DNA from: Desulfosarcinaceae bacterium
GTDB lineage: Bacteria; Desulfobacterota; Desulfobacteria; Desulfobacterales; Desulfosarcinaceae
DNA: 60,571 nt
Assembly (NCBI GenBank): GCA_030066015.1
Contig: JASJCL010000028.1
Location: 1 to 60,571, forward strand
Direction of reading: 5' to 3'
Shown here: positions 45,839 to 54,757 of the stretch, one piece after another
Position numbering within the stretch: the first letter of the stretch is position 1
How the letters are laid out: the number at the start of each line of letters is the position of its first letter
Made by a program: the position numbers and the translations under genes
The notes under the pieces: generated by a model
The model's database searches: none
Told to the model about the DNA's origin: nothing
The model's input: the letters and a program-made list of their open reading frames with translations, nothing else

Positions 45839-46453
45839 GTGACAGCATCCGATGAGAACCCCCGAGTCCCCGAAGTTGCCATCGACGAGATGTTTACCGA
45901 CCGCTGGTCACCCCGCGGATTCGACGATCAACCGCTGAGCGACGAGCAGATCCGGCAATTGTTCGAAGCCGCCCGCTGGGCGCCCTCCTGCTTCAACGAG
46001 CAGCCCTGGCGGTTCTTCTACGCCGTCAGCGAGGCCGACCGGAAAGCCTATCTCTCCGCCCTGGTGCCCCGCAACCAGCTGTGGGCCAAACGGGCCCCCC
46101 TGCTGCTCTTCGTACTCGCCCGACGCGCCTTCGGCCAGAGCGGCAGAGAGAACCGCCACGCGCCCTTCGACGCCGGAGCAGCCTGGCTCTGCCTGGCGTT
46201 TCAGGCGCGAAAAATGGGTCTCTATGCCCACGCCATGGCCGGCTTCAATCAGCGGCGGGCCTACGCCGTGCTGGGCGTTTCCGAAACGGAATTTCACATC
46301 ATGGCGGCCGTGGCCGTGGGGCACAAGGGCAGTGCCGACCATCTACCCGAGGAGATGCAGGCCATAGAGCAGCCCAACACAAGACGCCCGTTAAGCGACC
46401 TCGTCTTCGAAGGCAGCGTCCCCGGGGAGGATGAGGTGGACGTACTCTCCTGA
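45839..46453 (+). CDS. Nitroreductase family protein
   Basis: A 204-residue flavin-dependent nitroreductase-type oxidoreductase. The FMN-phosphate Arg and Ser are in DRWSPRGFDDQ and ARWAPSCFNEQPWRFFYAV. DAGAAWLCLAFQARKMGLYAH is the dimer helix, and AVGHKG ends the fold. Such enzymes reduce quinones, nitroaromatics or flavins using NAD(P)H. The start is GTG at 45839 after CAGGAGGG; the frame is open upstream but shadows the preceding genes. It is followed 11 bases later by the nucleoside hydrolase. Confidence 0.9.
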   Translation: MTASDENPRVPEVAIDEMFTDRWSPRGFDDQPLSDEQIRQLFEAARWAPSCFNEQPWRFFYAVSEADRKAYLSALVPRNQLWAKRAPLLLFVLARRAFGQSGRENRHAPFDAGAAWLCLAFQARKMGLYAHAMAGFNQRRAYAVLGVSETEFHIMAAVAVGHKGSADHLPEEMQAIEQPNTRRPLSDLVFEGSVPGEDEVDVLS

Positions 46454-46464
46454 GGGCCGTCCCC

Positions 46465-47487
46465 ATGGAACGACACACGCTCATTCTCGACATCGACAAC
46501 GCGTTGGGCATTCCCGTGGCCGACACCGACGACGCTTTGGCCCTGGCGCTGGCCCTCGCCTCGCCGGAGATAGAACTCCTGGGCATCACTACCTGTGCGG
46601 GCAATTGCACCGTCATCCAGTCCACCGGCATCACCCGCCATCAGCTGGCCCTTGCCGATCGTCAAGATATCCCCGTGGCCCAGGGGCGCGCCGACCCCCT
46701 GCTCAGATCGCGACGGGCGCATTTCGCCTATCTGGACGCCAAGAGCATCGGCGCGGGCGCCCGCTTCTGGCGCCGCCTGACGCCGCCGAGCAATCTCGCC
46801 ACAACCCCTTTGAAGGCCCATGAATGGATCTCCCGCACGGTGCGCCGGCACCCCGGGACGGTGACCTTCGTGGCCACCGGCAGTCTCACCAACTTGGCCC
46901 TCGCCCTCCTCACCGATCCGGAGCTGGCCGGCCTTCTCAAGGGCGTTGTCCACATGGGGGGCGGCTTTCTTCCCGCCGTGGCGGGGGATGATCCCCTGGT
47001 CTGGGAGACACCCGACATTCCCGCTGAGGTCTGGCGCGACACCCTGCGCTTCAATCCGCTCTTCGATCCGGAGGCCACGGCCATCGTCACGCTTTCCGGT
47101 GTCCCCCTCACCCTGGTGCCCGTCAACGTCACGGCTCGGGTCTACCAGCGCCCCGAACACCTGGCGCTGCTGGCCCGGAATCCCTCGCCGTTTCATCGAC
47201 ACCTCCACCGTTACGCCCGGCCGTGGGTCCAGTGGAGCATGGCCGACCGCAAGCTGCCCGGCGCCCATCTCCACGACCCCTTGACCCTGGCCCTGGTGGT
47301 GCGCCCGCACATGGCCCGCTATCGGCAGCTGTGGGTGGATGTGGATCGGCTGCTGAGATTGTCCGATCCCTGGCTGCGGGAACTGCCCCGCCCGGCGGAT
47401 CGCCGCGGTGGGGAGGCGACGGTGGCCGTGGCCGTGGATGCAGACGCCAGCGAGCGCTGGATCAACGCCCGAATCGCCGGCATTTGA
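46465..47487 (+). CDS. Nucleoside hydrolase (IunH-like)
   Basis: A 340-residue calcium-dependent N-ribosyl hydrolase that splits nucleosides into base and ribose. The family's N-terminal aspartate cluster is seen as LDIDNALGIPVADTDDALAL, which has a four-residue insertion compared with the usual D-x-D-x-G-x-D-D, so metal binding may differ. TFVATGSLTNLALALL is the conserved NLAxA strand, VVHMGGGFL is the next, and DPLTLALVV near the C-terminus carries the last Asp ligand. It is the last of the packed run starting at 44111. Confidence 0.87.
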   Translation: MERHTLILDIDNALGIPVADTDDALALALALASPEIELLGITTCAGNCTVIQSTGITRHQLALADRQDIPVAQGRADPLLRSRRAHFAYLDAKSIGAGARFWRRLTPPSNLATTPLKAHEWISRTVRRHPGTVTFVATGSLTNLALALLTDPELAGLLKGVVHMGGGFLPAVAGDDPLVWETPDIPAEVWRDTLRFNPLFDPEATAIVTLSGVPLTLVPVNVTARVYQRPEHLALLARNPSPFHRHLHRYARPWVQWSMADRKLPGAHLHDPLTLALVVRPHMARYRQLWVDVDRLLRLSDPWLRELPRPADRRGGEATVAVAVDADASERWINARIAGI

Positions 47488-47582
47488 GCACAGGTTGGCC
47501 GGTGCGGCGCCGAAGCCAGAAGCGCTCCCAATTCACCGCAGCGGCCTGCGCGGATGGCGGCCCTGCGGATAATTGAACCGGA

Positions 47583-48125
47583 TCACCAGGGGCCGTACCA
47601 GTGGTGCGGATGGCGCCAGTGATGGTGATGGTATCGATAGTAGGGCGGGCCGTACCACCAGGGGTCATACGGCGGTTCGGGTGCGGGTTGGGGCCAGAGA
47701 TGCAGCTCCGCTGCGGCGACGCGCAGAAACGGATACGGGGCGGCGTCGTTCCCGCCGGGTCCGCCATCCAGAACGCGCCCCCCCACGGTGACCTTGCGGT
47801 CCTCGGCATATATCGCGGGATCGAGAAAGCCTGGGTATTCAACAATCAACCGACCGCCCGATTTGTCCCGCGAGCCTGGTTCATCTTGAAATCCCAGCGG
47901 CGCCTGCAGCAGCATGAGGATGGTTTTATCGGTCAGATTGGTCACTTCCAGTACATACCCCCCAAAGATGACCTTGCGTCCAATACTCGCGGCTGGATTC
48001 TGGACCAGGTCCTGATACGCAATGGTCTGGTCCACCTGCTCGCGCAGTTGGGAACTCATCACCGAACAGGCGCACAAGGCTGCCGCAAGGCAAACCAGGG
48101 CAATACGATAGATCAGGCGCATCAT
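47583..48125 (-). CDS. Slp-family outer membrane lipoprotein
   Basis: A 180-residue lipoprotein. The leader ends AAALCAC, with the lipid-bearing Cys near 20. The Slp-like core has NPAASIGRKVIFGGYVLEVTN and GRLIVEYPGFLDPAIYAEDRKVTVGG. Slp proteins respond to starvation and acid in enterobacteria. The C-terminal 25 residues are very rich in His, Tyr, Trp and Pro, which could bind metals. GGGAGG precedes two adjacent ATGs (48125 and 48122). It stands downstream of the packed plus-strand cluster, converging on it. Confidence 0.88.
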   Translation of the reverse strand: MMRLIYRIALVCLAAALCACSVMSSQLREQVDQTIAYQDLVQNPAASIGRKVIFGGYVLEVTNLTDKTILMLLQAPLGFQDEPGSRDKSGGRLIVEYPGFLDPAIYAEDRKVTVGGRVLDGGPGGNDAAPYPFLRVAAAELHLWPQPAPEPPYDPWWYGPPYYRYHHHHWRHPHHWYGPW

Positions 48126-48313
48126 GAGGGCCTCCCAGAGCGTCAACTCCCTATTCGATCGAAACGATCTGTCAAAAGGTAAGTGTCCCAGATCTGCGGG
48201 GCAACAGTGCTTTCGGGACAGCACTGATCGTCGGGCGACCTGGATCGGCTTTGGCTGGGCGGCGCCCTAAAGCACCATCGGCCGGCCATCTTGGCCAAGG
48301 CCTCCAGCGCGTG

Positions 48314-49306
48314 TCATGCGGCCGTCGCCAACAGCATCGCCCGCAGCGGCGCCGGATGGCCCTCGATGGTCTGGGCGGGGTTTGCGGGATCCAAAAAATC
48401 GTCGAGGGATTCGAAGGGCATCCAGCGGGTGCGGCGCTGTTCGACGGTTGTGGTGGCGGTGGTGTCGATGCAGCGGACAGCGGTGAAGCCGCAGCGCTCC
48501 AGCCAGCGGGTGAGTGTTGGGCGGCTGGGGATGAACCAGACGTTGGCCATCTTGGCATAGCGTCCCGGCGGGCAGAGGCAGTGGTTGGCCGGGGCGTCGA
48601 TCACCAGCGTCTCCAGCACCAGCTCGCCGCCGGGTGCCAACAGGCGGCGCATCCGGGCCAGCATCTGGAGGGGCTCTTTGGTGTGGTAGAGGACGCCCAT
48701 GCAGAAAAGGGTGTCGAAGAGAGCGGGCAGGTCGGGTAGCTGATCCAGTTTGAGGGGTAGACAAAAGATCTGCGGGTGACCGATCCAGTGCTGCAGGAAA
48801 AGGTACTGGGCGAAGTAGATCAGGTAGGGTTCGATCCCCAACGCCAGCCGAGGCGCCGCCTCGGCCATGCGCCACAGGTAGTAGCCGCTGCTGCTGCCGA
48901 TGTCGAGGATGCGGCGTCCCGCCAGGGGCGCGATATGGTCCTTGAGCCGATTCCATTTGAGGTGGGAGGCCCACTCGCTATCCAAGCGCTGGCCGAAAAT
49001 ATCGAATGGGCCCTTGCGCCAGGGGATCAGGGCTTTCATGGCCGCCTGCACCGCAACCGCCTGCGCCGCGGATAGATCCTTCGGCCGGCCGATCTCAATT
49101 CGGCCGTCTCGGCAGGCGATTGTCGTGGGTGTCACCCGTGGCAGCTGGTCCAGGGTGCGTTCAACCGCCGCTATCTTGGCGTCTCGCACCCAGCGCTGCG
49201 CCGGCGCCTGCAGCGCTGCATCGAACCGCGGAAGGATCTCTCCGGTCGACGCCAACATCCCCGCTGACTCCCGAAAGCGCGCCATCTCTCCCTGCAGCCA
49301 ATTCAT
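48314..49306 (-). CDS. cmoB: tRNA U34 carboxymethyltransferase CmoB
   Basis: A 330-residue enzyme that transfers the carboxymethyl group of carboxy-SAM to 5-hydroxyuridine 34 of tRNA, giving cmo5U. The features are family-like: the GPFDIFGQRLDSEWASHLKWNRL region, ILDIGSSSGYYLWRMAEA (SAM pocket), LGIEPYLIYFAQY and MGVLYHTKEP. The length matches Escherichia CmoB (about 323). The start overlaps the cmoA stop by four bases (ATGA), so the pair is one operon with cmoA upstream. The frame is open further upstream but reads inside cmoA. Confidence 0.95.
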   Translation of the reverse strand: MNWLQGEMARFRESAGMLASTGEILPRFDAALQAPAQRWVRDAKIAAVERTLDQLPRVTPTTIACRDGRIEIGRPKDLSAAQAVAVQAAMKALIPWRKGPFDIFGQRLDSEWASHLKWNRLKDHIAPLAGRRILDIGSSSGYYLWRMAEAAPRLALGIEPYLIYFAQYLFLQHWIGHPQIFCLPLKLDQLPDLPALFDTLFCMGVLYHTKEPLQMLARMRRLLAPGGELVLETLVIDAPANHCLCPPGRYAKMANVWFIPSRPTLTRWLERCGFTAVRCIDTTATTTVEQRRTRWMPFESLDDFLDPANPAQTIEGHPAPLRAMLLATAA

Positions 49307-50037
49307 CCATCCTCCTTGAACGCCAGCCAGGAGGTGAAATTGAACCACTTGTACCAGGTATCCCAACGCCGGAAGCCGGCCCGGGCCAGACGCGCCTCGT
49401 GCGCCGTGACGGTGTCGGGCCGCAGGACCTCCTCGAGGGCTTCGCGTTTCTGACTGATCTCCAGTTGGGAGTAGCCGTTTTCCGCTTTGAAGCGGTGGTA
49501 GAAATCGATCTGCAGCTCGGCCATGGCCTGGTCCGGGTGCACAATCTTTTCGGAGAATAGCAGGATCCCGCCGGGCAACAGCCCTTCGTATACGCGCTCG
49601 AGCAGGTGGTCGCGCGCCGCTTGCGGAAGAAATTGAAGGGTGAAATTGATCACCACCACCGAGCTTTGCCGAATCGCCACATCCAGCAGATCGGCGCAGA
49701 TCAGGTCGACACGGGCCGCCTGGGGATGCTGCCGCAGGCGCCTGCGGAAGCGCGCCAGCATCGCCGGCGCGTTGTCCACCGCCCGTATGCGGAAGGGGAG
49801 CTCGGGGGGCGCGTCCAGCAGCCGCATGCCCAGATTGCCATGGGAGCAGCCCAGGTCGTAGAGGCAGCTGTGGGGCCGCAGATAGCGTCGGCAGATTTGC
49901 GCCTGACGCCGGATCAGCTCGCGGTAGCCGGGAATTGAGCGCTCCAGCATATCGTCGAAGACCGCCGCCACCTCCGCGGTGAAGGCGAAGGGGGCGATCT
50001 CGGCCCGGCGCTCCCTGTAAAGGGTGTCCTTGGACAT
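49303..50037 (-). CDS. cmoA: Carboxy-SAM synthase CmoA
   Basis: A 244-residue enzyme that makes carboxy-SAM from SAM and prephenate for CmoB. Motifs: the FAFTAEVAAVFDDMLERSIPGYREL opening, LYDLGCSHGNLGMRLL, DNAPAMLARFRRRL, and the FFNFTLQF-like VVINFTLQFLP stretch. Its last bases overlap cmoB. The pair modifies wobble uridines of tRNAs for Ser, Val, Ala and others. It is followed by the znuB gene's end, 13 bases away but in a separate unit. Confidence 0.95.
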   Translation of the reverse strand: MSKDTLYRERRAEIAPFAFTAEVAAVFDDMLERSIPGYRELIRRQAQICRRYLRPHSCLYDLGCSHGNLGMRLLDAPPELPFRIRAVDNAPAMLARFRRRLRQHPQAARVDLICADLLDVAIRQSSVVVINFTLQFLPQAARDHLLERVYEGLLPGGILLFSEKIVHPDQAMAELQIDFYHRFKAENGYSQLEISQKREALEEVLRPDTVTAHEARLARAGFRRWDTWYKWFNFTSWLAFKEDG

Positions 50038-50050
50038 GAAAGGCGCTATT

Positions 50051-50887
50051 CTACTCCGTATTGTGGCTTGTCGCCGGCTGCCGCCGAATCCCCAACTGGT
50101 CGAGGATCACCGTCAGGAAGAAGCCGGCACCGGCCACTAGAATAATGGCGGCCCCGGAGGTGAGATTGAAGCGATAGGCCAGCCAGAGGCCACAGAGGGT
50201 GAAGAGGATGTTGAGGAGGCAGGCCGTTGTCATCATCTTGGCCAGGGATCCAGCGTATTTTTCGGCGATGAAGGTCGGGATCGTGAGCAGCGCGATGACC
50301 AGAATGAGGCCGACCACCCGAATGATGAGCACCACCGTCACCGACAGCATCGCCACCAGCAGAAAGTAGAGGGGGGTGACGGCCACGCCGCGGACACGGG
50401 CGAACTCCTCATCATAGGACATGGCCAGCAGATCCTGATAGAAGTAGACCGTGATGGCCAGGATTCCCAGGACGAGGAGGAGCATGACCCACAGGTCACT
50501 GCCGGGTACCGTGAGAATGCTGCCGAAAAGATAGCTCATGAGATCGACGTTGTAGCCGGGTGACAGGTCGATCAGCACGATACCGGTGGCCATCCCCACG
50601 GCCCACAGGACGCCGATAATGGTGTCGGCCCGGTGGCGGGCCCGCAGGCTGATGGCGGCCATCACCATGGCGGCGACGAGGGCGAAGGCCAAGGTGCCGC
50701 CGAGATAGGGCCAGCCCAGGAAGAAGGCCAGGCCGATGCCGCCGTAGGCTGCATGCGCGATGCCGCCGGAGAGAAAGACGATGCGGTTGACCACCACCAG
50801 GGAGCCCATGATGCCGCAGATCACGCTGGTCAGCAATCCCGCTGCCAGGGCGTTGCGCATGAACTCGAATTGAAGGGCGTCGATCAT
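50051..50887 (-). CDS. znuB: Metal ABC transporter permease (ZnuB-like)
   Basis: A 278-residue ABC-3 family permease with eight or nine hydrophobic helices. SGGIAHAAYGGIGLAFFLG is the conserved loop of the zinc/manganese ABC permeases, and AMSYDEEFARVRGVAV is the coupling segment that contacts the ATPase. Metal identity (Zn, Mn or Fe) cannot be told. It begins one base after the ATPase gene stop, so the two are one operon. The window shows no znuA periplasmic binding protein next to them. Confidence 0.92.
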   Translation of the reverse strand: MIDALQFEFMRNALAAGLLTSVICGIMGSLVVVNRIVFLSGGIAHAAYGGIGLAFFLGWPYLGGTLAFALVAAMVMAAISLRARHRADTIIGVLWAVGMATGIVLIDLSPGYNVDLMSYLFGSILTVPGSDLWVMLLLVLGILAITVYFYQDLLAMSYDEEFARVRGVAVTPLYFLLVAMLSVTVVLIIRVVGLILVIALLTIPTFIAEKYAGSLAKMMTTACLLNILFTLCGLWLAYRFNLTSGAAIILVAGAGFFLTVILDQLGIRRQPATSHNTE

Positions 50888-50888
50888 G

Positions 50889-51680
50889 CTAGTGCTCCTC
50901 GTGGTCCTTCAACACGCGATGGGGCAGTCGGCCGTGGGTGACCAACTCCACCGGACAGACGGCGGCATCCGATTGGGGATACATCATGGCCACCATCTCT
51001 TCGCTGATCTCGGCGTGGTCGTGGTAGTGAAGCGTGCGATTCACGCAGGCCACCGATTTCACATAGGAGCTGAGCACCATGATATCGTGACTGACCATGA
51101 GGATGGTGATGGCGCGGTTGAGTTCGCGCAGCAGACGATAGAACTCGTTCTGACCGGAGGCGTCGATGCTGGCGGTGGGTTCGTCCAGAAACAGCAGCTC
51201 GGGCTGGGCCACCAGGGCGCGGGCGATGAGGACCCGCTGACGCTGTCCTCCGGAGAGCTCGCCGATGCGGTGCTGGCAATACGCCCCCATGCCCATCTGC
51301 TCCAGCGCCTCGTGGGCCTTGATGCGGTCCTTGCGCCGGATGATGTGGCGGCCCCATCCGGGTGCCAGCCGGCCCATGAGTACAACGTCCAGGGCGGTGA
51401 TGGGAAACTCGCGGTTAATGTGGATATCCTGGGCAACGTAGCCGACGCGCTGGCACGCCTTTTTCGGTGATTCCCCGAATATGTGGATGCGGCCCTTGTC
51501 CGGCTGCAGCAGTCCCAACAGAAGCCGCAGGAGGGTGGTCTTGCCGCCCCCGTTGGGGCCGATGATGGCCAGAAATTCACCGGACCGCACCGTCAAACTG
51601 ACCTCTTCGAGGATGGGCTGCGTGTCGAAGGCGAAGCTGAGCCGATCGACGTCAATGATGGTCGGGGCGTTCATGGCCAT
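50889..51680 (-). CDS. znuC: Metal ABC transporter ATPase (ZnuC-like)
   Basis: A 263-residue ATP-binding subunit. Walker A is [16 protein letters not shown], the signature loop is [16 protein letters not shown], Walker B is [10 protein letters not shown], and the switch His follows in [12 protein letters not shown]-terminal His-rich part ([16 protein letters not shown]) may bind metal, as in ZnuC-type proteins. An alternative start lies six bases later. No substrate-binding protein precedes it; the transporter must use one encoded elsewhere. Confidence 0.93.
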   Translation of the reverse strand: MAMNAPTIIDVDRLSFAFDTQPILEEVSLTVRSGEFLAIIGPNGGGKTTLLRLLLGLLQPDKGRIHIFGESPKKACQRVGYVAQDIHINREFPITALDVVLMGRLAPGWGRHIIRRKDRIKAHEALEQMGMGAYCQHRIGELSGGQRQRVLIARALVAQPELLFLDEPTASIDASGQNEFYRLLRELNRAITILMVSHDIMVLSSYVKSVACVNRTLHYHDHAEISEEMVAMMYPQSDAAVCPVELVTHGRLPHRVLKDHEEH

Positions 51681-51781
51681 TGGATAGGTGCCGGTTGATG
51701 GTGAGCGGGTAATCGACGCAACCCCCTAATAGCCTGGATCCGCCTCGGCTGCAAGCATGGGCCCCGTTCCGCAAATGAAAA

Positions 51782-51814
51782 GCCCCCCAGCCGCTGGTAG
51801 CTCGACTGGGGGGC
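51782..51814 (-). terminator. Terminator of the uracil permease gene
   Basis: GCCCCCCAG pairs with CTGGGGGGC around a 15-base loop. Read on the minus strand the stem is followed by TTTTC. It sits 42 bases downstream of the permease stop and upstream of the znuC operon. Confidence 0.75.
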
Positions 51815-51856
51815 CAAACGGGGGCCGCGATGGAAGGCGCCCCTCTGTCGCCGCAC

Positions 51857-53101
51857 CTACTTCTGGGGACGCGGCAGGATCAGGTTGAGGGTTACGCCGG
51901 TGATGCCGGCCAACCCGATGCCGCCGAGGGTGAACTTGCCGAAGGGAAAGGCCATGCCGCCGATGCCGAAGACCAGGATGAGGGCCACGATGGTGAGGTT
52001 GCGTGGTTCGGTGAGATCTTCGCCGGCGCGCACCAGGGTGTTGAGACCCACCACGGTAATGGCGCCGAAGAGGAGGAGCATGATGCCGCCCATGACGGGT
52101 ACCGGCACCGTCTGCAGGATGGCCCCCACCTTGCCGACGAAGGCCAGCAGGATGGCGAAGATGGCGGCCCAGGTCATGATGCCGGGGTTGAAGACACGGG
52201 TCAGGGCCACGGCCCCGGTAACCTCCGAATAGGTGGTGTTGGGCGGACCGCCCAGCATGGAGGCGAAGGCCGTTGCCACGCCGTCGCCCATCATGGTGCG
52301 GTGGATGCCGGGGTTCTTGAGGTAGTCTTTGCCGGTGACGCTGCCGATGGCCAGAATGTCGCCAAAATGCTCAATCGCCGGGGCAATGGCCACGGGGACG
52401 ATGAAGAGGATGGCCTGCAGGTTGAATTCGGGCATGACGAAGCTGGGAACGGCGAACCAGGCCGCCTTGCCTACCGGGGAGAGGTCGATGAGCCCGAAGG
52501 GGATGCTGACCAGGTAACCCACCACGATGCCGATGAGAATGGGAATGAGGCGGAAGATGCCCTTGCCCAATAGTGACACCAGGATGGTGGTCAATAGGGT
52601 GATCATGGAGATCACCATGGCCTTGCCCTGGGGGACGAGGACGGCCGCACCGTCGCCGGTCTTGCCCAGGGCCATGTAGACGGCCACCGGCGCCAGGATG
52701 AGCCCGATGACCATGATCACCGGACCTACGACGACGGGGGGCAGAAACCGCTCCAGGATGGCACTGCCCTTGATCTTGATGAGCAGACTGAGGAGGATGT
52801 AGAAGAAACCGGCCGCCACCAGACCGCAGAGGGTTCCGGGGATGCCCCATGTCTTTACCCCATAGATGATGGGGGCGATGAAGGCGAAGGAGGAGGCCAG
52901 GAAGATGGGCACCTGGCGTTTGGTGATGATCTGAAACAGGAGCGTACCCGCACCGGCGGTGAAGAGGGCCACGTTGGGATCCAGTCCGGTCAGCAGGGGT
53001 ACCAGGACCAAGGCACCAAAGGCCACAAACAACATCTGGGCGCCGACTAGACTGTCCTTGGGGTGAAACACGTATTCGGTGGGCGCATTCTGATCAGCCA
53101 T
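51857..53101 (-). CDS. NCS2 uracil/xanthine permease (UraA-like)
   Basis: A 414-residue membrane transporter of the nucleobase:cation symporter-2 family with about 14 helices. Landmarks: the QMLFVAFGALVLVPLLTGLDPNVALFTAG opening, FLASSFAFIAPI, MLGGPPNTTYSEVTGAVALTRVFNP (the NCS2 signature, conserved Glu and Asn), and GGIMLLLFGAITVVGL. UraA-type uracil import is likely; xanthine is less so. The ATG at 53101 lies after AAAGGAG, preferred to the GTG six bases earlier. A 13-bp palindrome lies 48 bases upstream and could be an operator. Confidence 0.92.
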   Translation of the reverse strand: MADQNAPTEYVFHPKDSLVGAQMLFVAFGALVLVPLLTGLDPNVALFTAGAGTLLFQIITKRQVPIFLASSFAFIAPIIYGVKTWGIPGTLCGLVAAGFFYILLSLLIKIKGSAILERFLPPVVVGPVIMVIGLILAPVAVYMALGKTGDGAAVLVPQGKAMVISMITLLTTILVSLLGKGIFRLIPILIGIVVGYLVSIPFGLIDLSPVGKAAWFAVPSFVMPEFNLQAILFIVPVAIAPAIEHFGDILAIGSVTGKDYLKNPGIHRTMMGDGVATAFASMLGGPPNTTYSEVTGAVALTRVFNPGIMTWAAIFAILLAFVGKVGAILQTVPVPVMGGIMLLLFGAITVVGLNTLVRAGEDLTEPRNLTIVALILVFGIGGMAFPFGKFTLGGIGLAGITGVTLNLILPRPQK

Positions 53102-53591
53102 ACTCACTCCTTTTCCGTTTGAGGGGTTGCGCGTGGGTCTATAAAAAATCCCAATTTGGGAGACCGCCGATCGCCGGAGAGCACGCGGCGACAGGGGACT
53201 CTCAAACTAGGAAGGGTTGGGAGGTCTATATGCGGAATGGGGGGGGCTGTCAAGGCGGCCCGCTGCCAGAGATCGGCATTTCGATCCGCTCTGGAGAGAC
53301 GCCCCCATGCGGCGGCATGGGGGCGTGGGGGACCCCTGGTGACAGACCCGTCCCCACCGCCGGAAGGCGGCGGGAAGCGAAGCGTTGCGACTCAAGGACA
53401 GTCTTCCAACAGAACGCGGTGCCCGGCAGGGCCTCACGGGAGCGTCACCCGGACCGTCTTCCCGGTGCCGGCTGGGCCCAGGGCTGCCGCGCGTTCGCGC
53501 TTGACCAATGGTTCCAATGGCTTGACAACCGCTGTGCGGCCCCCTATTCTCGGAGCGCCATCCAGATTACCATACCGGCAGGAGTCGAACG
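53102..53591. other. Upstream region with a palindrome and a strong hairpin
   Basis: About 490 bases between the permease gene and the OsmC gene (divergent). TCCCAATTTGGGA at 53149-53161 is a palindrome around one base and may be an operator of the permease. A perfect 12-bp stem, ACGCCCCCATGC with GCATGGGGGCGT around GGCG, lies at 53299-53326. No coding frame with a ribosome binding site was found. Confidence 0.55.
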
Positions 53592-53993
53592 ATGCCAACA
53601 ACGACGGTCAAATGGGTCTCCGGAAAAACCTTTGTGGGAACCGATTCACGCCGCCATTCGGTGGTGCTCTCCGGCGACGATCCCTCGGTGGGCGTCAGCC
53701 CCTCTGAGATGCTGCTGGTGGCCGTGTCCGCCTGCAGTGCCTACGATGTGGTGGCCATCCTGGAAAAGAAACGCAAGCCCCTGCGGTCCCTGGAGGTGAC
53801 CGCCACCGGCGAACGCGACCCCGAGCCCCCCTTCCCCTATCGGACCATCCATATCCGCTACCGGCTCTCCGGCGAGGGGCTGACGGAGGCCGCCGTGGCG
53901 CAGGCCATCGATCTGTCGCTCAACAAATATTGTTCCGTAGCGGCAACCGTGCGGGGTGTGGCCGACCTGACGACCAGCTTCGAAATGGTGTAG
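53592..53993 (+). CDS. OsmC family protein
   Basis: A 133-residue OsmC/Ohr-fold protein, a thiol-dependent hydroperoxide reductase or YhfA-like member. The first Cys is in LLVAVSACSAYDVVAIL and the second in LNKYCSVAATVRGVAD, the usual two-cysteine arrangement. TYRTI-like strands follow in the centre (PYRTIHIRYRLSG). Likely protects against organic peroxides. CAGGAG precedes the ATG. The stop is UAG. Confidence 0.9.
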   Translation: MPTTTVKWVSGKTFVGTDSRRHSVVLSGDDPSVGVSPSEMLLVAVSACSAYDVVAILEKKRKPLRSLEVTATGERDPEPPFPYRTIHIRYRLSGEGLTEAAVAQAIDLSLNKYCSVAATVRGVADLTTSFEMV

Positions 53994-54089
53994 CGATTTC
54001 ACAAAAACACGCTAATCCAAGAGGCCCTTCGGTACGATATAGAGCGTGTGATACCCTCATTGGTCAGAACCACAACCCCTGACGAACGA

Positions 54090-54707
54090 ATGACCGAACC
54101 AGTGAACCGTCCTGCTATCATTGCCCTAATGGCCATTCTGCTGGCCGCAGCCGTCTGCGCCCCGCCGGCGACGGCCGATATTTACATGTACATCGACAGT
54201 CAGGGCGTGATGCACTTCACCAACACCCCCACCTCCACCCAGTACCGGGTCTATATCAAAGAGAAGCCCAAGCGCCGTGTCGGCAGGCTCCAGGATATGG
54301 ACCGCTACGATGACATCATCGCCGAAGCCCAGCGGCGTCACGGCGTGGACGCACCCCTCATCAAGGCGATGGTGCGGGCGGAATCGGCCTTCGATCCCCG
54401 GGCCGTCTCCCGCAAGGGGGCCCTGGGGTTGATGCAGATCATGCCCAAGAATCTCAAACGCCTCAAGGTGCGCGATCCCTACAATCCCTGGGACAACATC
54501 ATGGGCGGAACACGTTACCTCAAGCAGATGCTGGCACGTTTCGAGGGGCAGCTGCCCCTGGCCCTGGCCGCTTACAATGCCGGCCCCCATGCCGTCGAGC
54601 AGTATCGCGGTATTCCCCCCTTCGACGAGACCCAGACCTACGTTCGCAAGGTGATGCGCTTCTACGCCACCTTCAAAAACGAAAAGCGCTGGCTGGCGTC
54701 CAAGTAG
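54090..54707 (+). CDS. Lytic transglycosylase with DUF4124 domain
   Basis: A 205-residue exported murein hydrolase. Residues 1-29 are a signal peptide. A short DUF4124 segment (IYMYIDSQGVMHFTNTPTS) follows. The SLT domain spans about 70-195, with the catalytic Glu in MVRAESAFDPRAVSRKGALGLMQIMP. An ALAAYNAGPHAVEQYRGIPPF motif closes the fold. The start at 54090 is chosen because the hydrophobic leader begins after it; the frame is open 42 bases further upstream at a GTG. A hairpin overlaps its stop codon. Confidence 0.92.
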   Translation: MTEPVNRPAIIALMAILLAAAVCAPPATADIYMYIDSQGVMHFTNTPTSTQYRVYIKEKPKRRVGRLQDMDRYDDIIAEAQRRHGVDAPLIKAMVRAESAFDPRAVSRKGALGLMQIMPKNLKRLKVRDPYNPWDNIMGGTRYLKQMLARFEGQLPLALAAYNAGPHAVEQYRGIPPFDETQTYVRKVMRFYATFKNEKRWLASK

Positions 54708-54720
54708 CCAGGCAGCGCTT
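54684..54720 (+). terminator. Hairpin overlapping the transglycosylase stop
   Basis: AAGCGCTGGCTGGC pairs with GCCAGGCAGCGCTT with one mismatch, enclosing the UAG stop and a few bases. The run after it is TCTGTGG. It could act as a weak terminator or protect the 3' end. Confidence 0.5.
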
Positions 54721-54757
54721 CTGTGGTAAATTGGGGCCCTTTCGCTGTGGCAAGGGC

